This document shows, piece after piece, positions 22,096 through 31,485 of a DNA stretch of 64,000 nt (its first letter is position 1; each line of letters opens with the position of its first letter). Under the pieces are notes generated by a model. It searched no databases. It was not told where the DNA came from and saw only the letters and a program-made list of their open reading frames with translations. A program made the translations under genes and the position numbers. The DNA is from JBHHYS01 sp046757645 (lineage in GTDB: Bacteria > Acidobacteriota > Terriglobia > Acidiferrales > 2-02-FULL-67-57). The stretch is taken from assembly GCA_046757645.1 (NCBI GenBank), contig JBHHYS010000001.1:40576-104575 (forward strand), read 5' to 3'.

Positions 22096-22180
22096 GTCAT
22101 TCTGAGCGAAGCGAAGAATCTCAGCGAAGCAAGGTACGAGGGCCGAGATTCTTCGTCGCCCTTCGGCTCCTCAGAATGAC
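22096..22180. repeat. interspersed palindrome GTCATTCTGAG
   Basis: GTCATTCTGAGCGAAGCGAA at 22096-22115 is answered by an inverted GAGATTCTTCG...CTCAGAATGAC ending at 22180. This is a large imperfect hairpin of the type scattered through many environmental bacterial genomes. It sits 22 bp before the mdh start, where a transcript would carry it as a structured leader. Confidence 0.7.
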
Positions 22181-22199
22181 AAGCTCAGCAATGAGGTGA

Positions 22200-23129
<930 letters not shown>

Positions 23130-23161
23130 GGCAGAGCGCGCCCCGGGGCTGTTTTCTTCTC

Positions 23162-23467
23162 CTACTCCAGTTTGATTTTCACTTCGGAGCCTTCGACGCT
23201 CACCTCGAAGGCCTGCACCTGGGCGTCGAAGGTGATGCAGTTGCCGGTGGCGAGCTCGTACTTGCAGGCTTCCACCGGACACTGCACCAGGTCGCCAAAC
23301 AAATCCCCCTGGCTCAAGGAGCCCTCATCGCGCGGGCAGGTGTCTTCCAGGGCGTAGAACTGCCCGTCCAGATTGAAGAGAGCGATGGTGAGGCCGCGAA
23401 CTTCCACGCGCTTGGCGGCGCTGGGAGGAATCTGGGCCACGTCGGCGACTTTGACCCATTCGGCCAC
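23162..23467 (-). CDS. Rieske-fold protein lacking the histidine ligands
   Basis: A 101-residue protein with the overall pattern of a Rieske ferredoxin (ALEDTCPRDEGSLSQGDL, then DLVQCPVEACKYELATG). A Rieske [2Fe-2S] centre needs C-x-H and C-x2-H. Here Cys44 is followed by Arg46 instead of His, and Cys63 by Glu66 instead of His. Classical cluster binding is therefore not expected. NirD-type proteins also keep the fold without the cluster. It starts with GTG, 10 nt after the stop of the cyclophilin gene, so the pair is probably co-translated. Confidence 0.8.
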   Translation of the reverse strand: MAEWVKVADVAQIPPSAAKRVEVRGLTIALFNLDGQFYALEDTCPRDEGSLSQGDLFGDLVQCPVEACKYELATGNCITFDAQVQAFEVSVEGSEVKIKLE

Positions 23468-23477
23468 GGCCAGAGTC

Positions 23478-24107
23478 TTATTGCGCCCCGCCTTCTGCCG
23501 GCGCGGGGCCCACGCGCTTGATGATGACCTTGTTGATGGTCACGGGTGTGCGGGGTTTGTCGCCGGCATCGCGAGGCACGTTGCCGATGGCGACGACGAT
23601 GTCCTGACCCTCGACTACCTGGCCGAAAATGGTGTGCTTGCCGGTGAGCCACGGGGTGGGTTTGTGGGTGATGAAGAACTGCGCTCCGCCCGTGTTGGGC
23701 CCGGCGTTGGCCATGCCCAAGCGGCCGGGTCGGTCGAACTTCAGCGCCGGGTCAAACTCGTCCGGGATGGTATAGCCCGGCCCGCCGGTGCCCTGGCCGA
23801 GCGGGTCGCCGGTTTGAATCATAAAGTTGGGAATGACCCGGTGGAAAATGACTCCGTTATAGTAGGGGGTTCCGGTCATGCGCTGGCCGGTGCGCGGATG
23901 TCGCCAGGGCTTTTTGCCCGTGGCCAGGCCGACGAAGTTCTCCACCGTCTTCGGGGCTTCCTTTTCGAAAAGCTGGATGACAATCTTGCCCATGGAGGTC
24001 TCCAGGGTGGCGTAGAGACCCGGTGGGCGTTCCTTTTTCGCTTGTGGCTCAGCCCCGACGGCGAGGGCCCCAACCAGAATCACACAGAGAGCAGCGAGTT
24101 GATTCAT
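23478..24107 (-). CDS. secreted cyclophilin-type peptidyl-prolyl isomerase
   Basis: Cyclophilin domain for proline isomerisation during folding in the periplasm. The ATG at 24107 is chosen because AGGAGGG lies just upstream and it opens a signal peptide ([20 protein letters not shown]). The open frame runs 57 nt further without a ribosome site. Core motifs are [25 protein letters not shown] and [14 protein letters not shown]. The mature protein is about 190 aa. It is followed by the Rieske-like gene and preceded by the dipeptidase, all on the minus strand. Confidence 0.92.
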   Translation of the reverse strand: MNQLAALCVILVGALAVGAEPQAKKERPPGLYATLETSMGKIVIQLFEKEAPKTVENFVGLATGKKPWRHPRTGQRMTGTPYYNGVIFHRVIPNFMIQTGDPLGQGTGGPGYTIPDEFDPALKFDRPGRLGMANAGPNTGGAQFFITHKPTPWLTGKHTIFGQVVEGQDIVVAIGNVPRDAGDKPRTPVTINKVIIKRVGPAPAEGGAQ

Positions 24108-24138
24108 GGATTTTTCCCTCCTAGCAGCGCGGGTTAGA

Positions 24139-25389
24139 TTAGCGGAGAGCGGACGAAGAGGCAAGAGCGGCGACGTGCTCGACCTCTTCCATCACCCGCA
24201 GAGTGTTGTCGCCGAGAATCTTCTTGATGTCGGTTTCGCGGTAGCCGCGGTCGAGCAAGGCCTGGGTGAGGCGCGGCAGGAAGCTCGCGTCCTCCAGTCC
24301 TTCCGGCAGGCAGGCGACGCCGTCGAAGTCCGAGCCCAGTCCCACGTGGTCAATGCCGGCCACCTGAACGGCGTGGTCAATGTGGTCGAGGATGTTCTCG
24401 AGGGTGCCGCGCTTGGACTGCTTGAGGTATTCGGCGGCTAGCTTGTATTTTTCGATGGCTGCCTGCCGAGGGTCGTGGGAGTAAGTTCGGTCGATTTCTT
24501 TAGCCCGTGCGTCCCATTCCTCACGGATGGGTGCGTACCAGGGGTAGAAGCTGGGCTCGACGAAAAAGCAGCCAAAGGGGATCTGAACGACGCCGCCGTT
24601 TTTGGCCAGCGCCCGTAGCATGTCGTCGCTCATGTTGCGAGGGATATGCACCAGCGCCCGGCAGGAGGAGTGCGAGGCGATGACGGGTGCCTGGGTGACC
24701 TCCAGCGTGTCAAAAAAGGTTTTGTCGGAGACGTGGGAGATGTCGACCAGGATACCCAGGCGGTTCATCTCCCGCACCACCTGGCGACCGAACTTGGTCA
24801 GACCGTTGTGCACGGTTTGATGGCCGGAGCTACTGGCCCAAGCCTTCGTGTCACCGGAGCTATCGGCCCAGTTGTTGTTGAAGATGTGAGTCAAGGTCAT
24901 GTAGCGCACGCCAAGCTCAGCATAAGTGTGCAGGACACGCAAATCCTCATTGATGGCGTGGCCCCCTTCGAGCCCCATCAGCAGCGCGACCTTGCCCTCC
25001 CGGTGGGCGCGGCGGATGTCTTCGGCGCTGCGGGCCAGGACAAGCTGCGCGGGGTGGCGCTCGACCTGCTCATAGACGGTCGAGATCAACTCCAGCGCCC
25101 GCTGGATGGCGCTGCTGCCCTCGTACTTGCGCGGGTCGACCCAAATGGAGAAGAAGGCGGCGTCGAGCCCGCCTTCCTTCATCCGGGGGAGGTCAATGTG
25201 GCCATAGGGGTCGCGGGGGGCGAGGTCGAATCCCTCATCGAGGAGGCGCTGGGGCGTGTCAATGTGGGTGTCGACCACGATGGCTTCCTGGTGGAGCTTC
25301 GCAGTCCGGGGCGCCACGTGGCTCCGGGCGAAGAGCCAGAGGGGAAGAAGCAAAAGTAAACCTAAGCAGGCACGATTCTTCTTGGTCAT
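24139..25389 (-). CDS. membrane dipeptidase, peptidase family M19
   Basis: Zinc dipeptidase of the renal dipeptidase family (416 aa). It has an N-terminal hydrophobic segment ([17 protein letters not shown]), so it is exported or membrane-anchored. Metal and substrate motifs are [45 protein letters not shown] and GLGSDFDGV. The start has GGGAGGT upstream. The cyclophilin gene follows after 31 bp. Likely substrates are dipeptides or D-amino-acid-containing cell-wall fragments, which cannot be resolved from sequence. Confidence 0.94.
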   Translation of the reverse strand: MTKKNRACLGLLLLLPLWLFARSHVAPRTAKLHQEAIVVDTHIDTPQRLLDEGFDLAPRDPYGHIDLPRMKEGGLDAAFFSIWVDPRKYEGSSAIQRALELISTVYEQVERHPAQLVLARSAEDIRRAHREGKVALLMGLEGGHAINEDLRVLHTYAELGVRYMTLTHIFNNNWADSSGDTKAWASSSGHQTVHNGLTKFGRQVVREMNRLGILVDISHVSDKTFFDTLEVTQAPVIASHSSCRALVHIPRNMSDDMLRALAKNGGVVQIPFGCFFVEPSFYPWYAPIREEWDARAKEIDRTYSHDPRQAAIEKYKLAAEYLKQSKRGTLENILDHIDHAVQVAGIDHVGLGSDFDGVACLPEGLEDASFLPRLTQALLDRGYRETDIKKILGDNTLRVMEEVEHVAALASSSALR

Positions 25390-25641
25390 GCAGCGACCTC
25401 CCGAAAAGGAAAACCAGACGGTTGGAACCTACGCATGGAGTCTCAGGTTGCCGGCCGCGGGGAGCGGAGGAATCGGGCTCGCAGCGCTGGCCGCGGGATG
25501 AGAGAAACAGCCCGCTTCTGCCGTTCCAACCAACTCAGTCTGAACGGCGTCCTGCCTGCAGCAGGCAGGCTTGAAACTATTGCGCGCAAGTGGGAATGAA
25601 AGTCCACCAATGGGAAACACAAAGCCGAGCGCGAAACGGTG
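25390..25641. repeat. intergenic region with palindrome and TGCCGTTCCAAC repeat
   Basis: The 252-bp gap holds the 12-mer TGCCGTTCCAAC (25519-25530) and a near-perfect palindrome CCTGCCTGC (25551-25559)/GCAGGCAGG (25561-25569) about 20 bp later. The same order, 12-mer then CTGCC...GGCAG hairpin, occurs after sdhB at 30878-30922. No gene is seen in it. Confidence 0.5.
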
Positions 25642-26109
25642 CTAATACTTGACGACCACGATATTGTCTTTGAGCTGGATCCAGCCCGTTCCTTTCCACA
25701 AGCTGGTGTGGCCCTTCACCTGGACCCAATTGTCCTTCTCGCTCAGGATGACCACGCGGACGGCGCAAGGAACTTTCTCGGCGGGCTTGCTGTCCGAGTC
25801 GCCGGGCCGCTTATGAACATCAATCTGCGCAGTGAAATCCGGCACATCGCAGTTTTTCATGTGGAAGATTTGTCCCGGCGTCCCCTGGGCGCGCAAGCGC
25901 TCCCGCTCCACCTTAGGGGGCATAATCACATAGATGTCGGGTTTGTTGAAGAGAATCCGGTTCTTCTCCTCATCCACTTTGTAGGCGTGGCAGTTCTCCG
26001 GCTGGGTGGCTTGTGCGTGGGCCACCGCGGGCAGGGCCACGGTACCGGCCAGCAGCGCCAGCCCGCCGAGGAGCCTGGGGGTTTGCCGGAAGAAGCTTGC
26101 CATTGTCAT
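25642..26109 (-). CDS. small secreted protein with SH3-like C-terminus
   Basis: Exported 155-residue protein. The ATG at 26109 follows AAGGAGA and opens a signal peptide (MTMASFFRQTPRLLGGLALL, AGTVALPAVAHA). The mature part contains two cysteines (NCHAYK, NCDVPDF) that could form a disulfide, and ends with a domain reading VILSEKDNWVQVKG and GWIQLKDNIVV, which resembles a bacterial SH3 domain. The open frame continues upstream without a ribosome site. Function is unknown. Confidence 0.7.
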   Translation of the reverse strand: MTMASFFRQTPRLLGGLALLAGTVALPAVAHAQATQPENCHAYKVDEEKNRILFNKPDIYVIMPPKVERERLRAQGTPGQIFHMKNCDVPDFTAQIDVHKRPGDSDSKPAEKVPCAVRVVILSEKDNWVQVKGHTSLWKGTGWIQLKDNIVVVKY

Positions 26110-26352
26110 CGCCGACTTCTCCTTTGCCGCATCTCTGCGGGCTGCGAAGCCTTTGGGGTCGTCTCCAGCCGGCAGGATTATCTCCCCAGCAGGGAGGGTT
26201 CGTGAAACACTTGCTGGCCTCCCCATGGTTCTGTTTCCGAGTGGTGCCATCCCCGAGAGATGTAAGGGATACAACCCGATTCCGGAGAAGAAATCAAGCC
26301 CAAATGCAAGCGGGCTCGGGGTGACACGAGCCCGGCCCCGGCGGCCCAAGCG

Positions 26353-26381
26353 TTGCCAAGAGCGGGGTGGCCTGCTAGGAT
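26353..26381 (+). promoter_or_regulatory. sdhCDA promoter
   Basis: TTGCCA at 26353-26358, a 17-nt spacer and TAGGAT at 26376-26381, 97 bp before sdhC. It has the same architecture as the acnA and icd promoters. Confidence 0.55.
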
Positions 26382-26460
26382 GGAAACTCGGACGCGGCGC
26401 GCCCCAAGCACTCCGGCGCGCAGCCTGCAGGGCCTGAGCGAGCGGCTCGTGAGCAGCCGC

Positions 26461-26474
26461 GGAGGGTTCCCTCC
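26461..26474 (+). promoter_or_regulatory. hairpin covering the sdhC ribosome binding site
   Basis: GGAGG-GTTC-CCTCC pairs the Shine-Dalgarno sequence of sdhC with itself four bases before the ATG. In mRNA this would hide the ribosome site, so translation may be limited or conditional. Confidence 0.4.
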
Positions 26475-26477
26475 ATT

Positions 26478-26831
26478 ATGTATCGCGGCGGAGCTGGTCA
26501 GTGGGCGTGGCTGCTGCACCGCTGGAGCGGCGTCGCCGTCCTGCTCTTCCTGCTCATCCACATTCTTGACACCGCGCTGCTGCTCTTCGGGGCCGAGGTG
26601 TACGACGGCGTGGTGAAGATTTACACCCACCCGGTGTTTCGGGTGGGCGAGGTAGGCTTGGCGGGCGCCGTCCTCTACCATGCGCTCAACGGCATCCGCA
26701 TCACGGTGATGGATTTTTATCCCCAGCTCCACACCTCCCGGCGCCATCAGCAGTTGGTCTACGGGGTGATGGTGCTGTTTGTCCTGTTGTTCGTCCCCAG
26801 CGCTATCTGGATGCTCAAACCCCTGTTTTGA
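26478..26831 (+). CDS. sdhC: succinate dehydrogenase cytochrome b subunit
   Basis: Membrane anchor subunit of complex II, 117 aa. It has three hydrophobic helices, with LHRWSGVAVLLFLLIHILDT carrying the quinone-site Arg/Ser region and a candidate haem histidine, then a middle helix (GEVGLAGAVLYHALNGIRI) with a second histidine, and VMVLFVLLFVPSAIWML. The ATG at 26478 is the first codon after the GGAGG hairpin. sdhD starts 5 nt after its stop. Confidence 0.92.
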   Translation: MYRGGAGQWAWLLHRWSGVAVLLFLLIHILDTALLLFGAEVYDGVVKIYTHPVFRVGEVGLAGAVLYHALNGIRITVMDFYPQLHTSRRHQQLVYGVMVLFVLLFVPSAIWMLKPLF

Positions 26832-26835
26832 GGGG

Positions 26836-27234
26836 ATGAAGGTGACGGAACTCAGCCCAGCCGGTGGACGCGCTCGGCCCGCGGGCGGACTCGAACTCTA
26901 CGCCTGGCTGTTCATGCGGGTATCGGGAATCCTCTTGCTCCTGCTGGCTCTGGGGCACCTGGTAATCATGCACCTCATCCACAATGTGGATGAGATCAAC
27001 TTTTCCTTCGTGGCACAGCGCTGGGCCAACCCGCTCTGGCGGCTCTTTGATTGGTTGTTGCTGATGCTGGCCCTGGTGCACGGCTTCAACGGGATGCGGG
27101 TGATGGTGGACGATTACGTGCGCCGCCCGGGGCTGCGGGTGCTGAGCCTGGTGGGCCTCTACGTGTTGGTCTTCTTGTTTCTGGTCGTCGGGTCTCTGGT
27201 GATTCTAACTTTCCAGCCCACGGCGGGGAGCTGA
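26836..27234 (+). CDS. sdhD: succinate dehydrogenase membrane anchor subunit
   Basis: Second membrane subunit of complex II, about 132 aa, with three helices: LFMRVSGILLLLLALGHLVI, RLFDWLLLMLALVHGFNGMR and VGLYVLVFLFLVVGSLVIL. LGHLVIMHLIH offers haem ligands. The ATG at 26836 has GAGGGG directly against it. The in-frame GTG at 26842 would be six bases from that site and may be the true start, shortening the protein by two residues. sdhA begins 4 bp after the stop. Confidence 0.9.
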   Translation: MKVTELSPAGGRARPAGGLELYAWLFMRVSGILLLLLALGHLVIMHLIHNVDEINFSFVAQRWANPLWRLFDWLLLMLALVHGFNGMRVMVDDYVRRPGLRVLSLVGLYVLVFLFLVVGSLVILTFQPTAGS

Positions 27235-27237
27235 GCG

Positions 27238-28980
<1,743 letters not shown>

Positions 28981-29008
28981 GGCGCGCCGTACCGCCACGA
29001 GGGTATTC

Positions 29009-30034
29009 TCAGCTGCGTAGAAAGTCATCCGCCTCACGGCGTACGATTACGTCAGTGAATCCACCGTGGGCCGGAAGAAAGTCCGCCTTGATTCCCGCTT
29101 GTTGCAGATTCCTGATCGGTTCCCCTGTTTTGTCTCGCGCACTGCCCACAACCATTACGGCCAGCTGTCGTGGCAAGTTCTCCGCAAGGAGGTTCAGAAA
29201 GCGATGTTCCGTCGCACGCCAACCAATGACCAGTAGCTTCGTTACTTGCGTGATGCAGGCGTGCAAGGTCTCTAACTGTTCAGGTGGGCACTCGAAATCA
29301 GGTTTCCTTTCGAGTGGGATAGCTAGTGCGGGGAAGAGAACTGACTGGTTCAATATGCTGATTGGACGATCATTCACAATGCGGTACCTGTGACTGACGT
29401 TGAGGTCAGCGGCTCTATCTATCAGTTCGTGGGCGACTTGCATCCTATCCTTGTGTTTCAGATTCTCGAGGGGTGTATCGACTTCGCGAGCCCAATTGAC
29501 GGACCCATGTAGCTTTATCACCTTATAGGTTTCGCTTGAGACGTAGTCGGGAAGTTTCCGAATGTGGAAGCCAACCGCGGGGAGCGCATCTTCTAGCATC
29601 GTGTCGTAGTTGAAGGTGACCAGGCAAATCCGCTCTTGTGGCTTGCGCCAGCGCTCAAGCTGGTCCAACAGGGTCTTGTAGTTCGTGACGCCCCTCGCCG
29701 CGCCGTTCCAGAGGGTGACCACATCCCAAAGCATGCAGTGAAGGTAATAACGTATGGCGGCTAGTTGCCTGTGTCGCTCGGGATACTGCTCGGCCTCGGC
29801 CTGTAGCTTTTCTAGTACCCGCTCCACCAAAACGTCCTGCCGGCCTTGTAGATACGGGATGATAGGCTGGCACTTTGGAAACTAGGACATAAACTCCGCA
29901 AAACGCGGTCTGTCATCAAACAATTCATTCGCGAGTGGCGGACGATCGGGCAGCTTGGTCGGTGGGAAGTCCTTTGGCGGACGAGACGGGACTGAATCGT
30001 AAGATGCACCCGCTCCGAAGACCACCATAAGCAT
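29009..30034 (-). pseudogene. SIR2-like domain gene with an in-frame TAG
   Basis: Reading the minus strand from an ATG at 30034, which has AGGAG just upstream, gives MLMVVFGAGASYDSVP, a SIR2/NAD-binding N-terminus. After 50 codons a TAG (29884-29882) interrupts the frame. The same frame then continues for about 290 codons to 29009, with LVTFNYDTMLEDAL, KLHGSVNW and TKLLVIGWRATEHRF, all typical of SIR2-like proteins. Such proteins are usually NADases or sensors in anti-phage systems. The gene is AT-richer than its surroundings and sits antisense between sdhA and sdhB. It is either a young pseudogene or a base-call error. The downstream part alone lacks the glycine-rich NAD motif. Confidence 0.78.
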
Positions 30035-30179
30035 TGAGATCTCCTACTCTAATCAGGAGCTTAGGCTCTAAAATTCTACCAGACCAGAGCTAACGAATGA
30101 GCTCTGATTCCGAGAGTGCTATTAGCATATTTAGCGGATTTGTGGTAGGAAGAGAACGCCCCGATTTGGCGTTGAACGA
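30035..30179. other. AT-rich junction upstream of sdhB with inverted repeat
   Basis: Inverted repeat CAGAGCT (30085-30091) and AGCTCTG (30100-30106) with an 8-nt centre, operator-like in form. It lies between the SIR2-like start and sdhB, so it may control either. No ribosome site was seen for sdhB. Confidence 0.35.
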
Positions 30180-30877
30180 ATGAAGATCAACCTCAGGGTG
30201 CGGCGGTTCGATCGGGAACGGGACCGGGAACCGTACTGGTCGGAGTATGAGGTCGAGAGCGAGCCCACCGACCGGCTGCTGACGCCTTACACGCGGTGAA
30301 ATGGTACCAGGACGGCACCCTGGCCTTCCGTCGCTCCTGCGCCCACGGCATTTGCGGCTCCGACGCCATGCTGATCAACGGCAAGAACCGTCTGGCCTGC
30401 AAAGTTCTGATGAAAGAGCTGGGGCAGCGGATCACGGTCGAGCCCATGCGCGGCTTTCCGGTGATCAAGGACTTGGTGGTGGACATGGAGGGGTTTTTCG
30501 GGAAGTACCGCTCCGTCCAACCCTATTTGGTCGCCAACAGCGCACCCCCGGCGAAAGAGCGCAGGCAAACCCCGGAGGAACGGGAGCGATTCGACGACAC
30601 CACAAAGTGTATCCTCTGCGGCGCGTGTACCACCTCCTGCCCGGCCTTTTGGCCCAACCCCGACTACCTGGGCCCGGCAGCCATCGTGAACGCCCACCGC
30701 TTTCTCTTCGACAGCCGCGATGACGGGATGGCGGACCGCCTGGCTCTGCTGGGCGAGCGTGACGGGGTGTGGCGCTGCCGTACCATATTCAACTGCACAG
30801 ACGCCTGTCCGCGCGGCATTGAGGTCACCCGGGCCATTGGGGAGGTCAAGAAGGCGCTGTTGCTGCAGCGCCGCTAG
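30180..30877 (+). pseudogene. sdhB: succinate dehydrogenase iron-sulfur subunit, frameshifted
   Basis: Iron-sulfur subunit of complex II in two frames. The first 39 codons from ATG 30180 (MKINLRVRRFDRERDREPYW...) run into TGA at 30297. Restoring one G between 30280 and 30282 reads LLDALHAVKWYQDG and joins the rest (30286-30877), giving a normal protein of about 232 aa. All clusters are present: SCAHGICGSD and LAC for [2Fe-2S], CILCGACTTSCP and CTDACPRGIE for the 4Fe/3Fe centres. The otherwise flawless sequence suggests a very recent deletion or a sequencing error. Distance from sdhA is 1.2 kb because of the SIR2-like insertion. Confidence 0.88.
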
Positions 30878-30922
30878 TGCCGTTCGCACTGACTCGCCTG
30901 CCCGCCGCCCGCCTGCGGGCAG
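30878..30922 (+). repeat. TGCCGTTCGCAC repeat with hairpin after sdhB
   Basis: The 12-mer TGCCGTTCGCAC (30878-30889) abuts the sdhB TAG. It is followed by a perfect stem CTGCCCGC (30898-30905)/GCGGGCAG (30915-30922), which could terminate or protect the sdhB transcript. There is no T-tract. Confidence 0.5.
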
Positions 30923-30960
30923 CACCACGAGGAAGAGAAACGGGACGGGAGTGAACCGAT

Positions 30961-31485
30961 ATGAGCGGGCAAGGCCCGCCCGGGGTTGCCCGGGTGGTGG
31001 CGGAGATGGTCAAGGACAAGAGCGAACTGGACACCCCTCTGGCCGCGCAAGTAGCGGGCGCCATCGCCAAGAGGTTTGGCGTCAGGCCGGACGAAGTGGC
31101 TGTTTTCCGGGTGGGGGGCGGGGGCAAGCAACTCGAGTTCATCGTCCCGGAGAAACTAGCTCAGGTGGGCACAATCCCTCTGACAAGTGTGACCTCCCTG
31201 GCGGTGCGCACCCTGCGTGAGCGTCGGCCGGAGATCGTCAACAACTTTAGCACTGCCATGCATCTGAGGGTGTTCGAAGGGGTGCCGCTCAGCGTGGAGG
31301 GGAGCGAGCCCATCCAGAAAATCCTCAGCGTCCCTATCGTGGTCGCGGGGAAGGCCGCCGGAGTGATTCAGGTTTCGCGCAAAGGCAAGTCTCCCGGCGC
31401 CGCCGGCCCCGACTTCACCCCCAAGGATGTGGATGAACTGAACCAAGTGGCCGCGGCGCTCGCCTCATGTTTTCCCCCCGACTAG
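30961..31485 (+). CDS. GAF domain-containing protein
   Basis: A 174-residue cytosolic protein consisting mainly of one GAF-like sensor domain, about residues 20-170. The pattern PLAAQVAGAIAKRFGVRPDEVAVFR, then ILSVPIVVAGKAAGVIQVSRKG and FTPKDVDELNQVAAALA, is typical of GAF. There is no output domain, so it may bind a small ligand or partner protein. The ATG at 30961 follows a GGGAG site. Its end overlaps the next gene by 19 nt. Confidence 0.78.
   Translation: MSGQGPPGVARVVAEMVKDKSELDTPLAAQVAGAIAKRFGVRPDEVAVFRVGGGGKQLEFIVPEKLAQVGTIPLTSVTSLAVRTLRERRPEIVNNFSTAMHLRVFEGVPLSVEGSEPIQKILSVPIVVAGKAAGVIQVSRKGKSPGAAGPDFTPKDVDELNQVAAALASCFPPD

Larger units (their letters stand above)
26110..26477. other. 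368-bp divergent intergenic region
   Basis: Separates the minus-strand secreted protein from sdhC. It contains the sdh promoter (26353-26381), the sdhC ribosome-site hairpin (26461-26474), and two small adjoining stems in the minus-strand leader, CCGC/GCGG (26127-26140) and GGCT/AGCC (26140-26151), just upstream of the AAGGAGA site. No gene is seen. Confidence 0.5.

Noticed and set aside
26110..26260. Possible cyclic-di-GMP riboswitch in the minus-strand leader
   Set aside because: Some GCAAAG/CCGG fragments look similar, but the conserved GEMM core order is not present.
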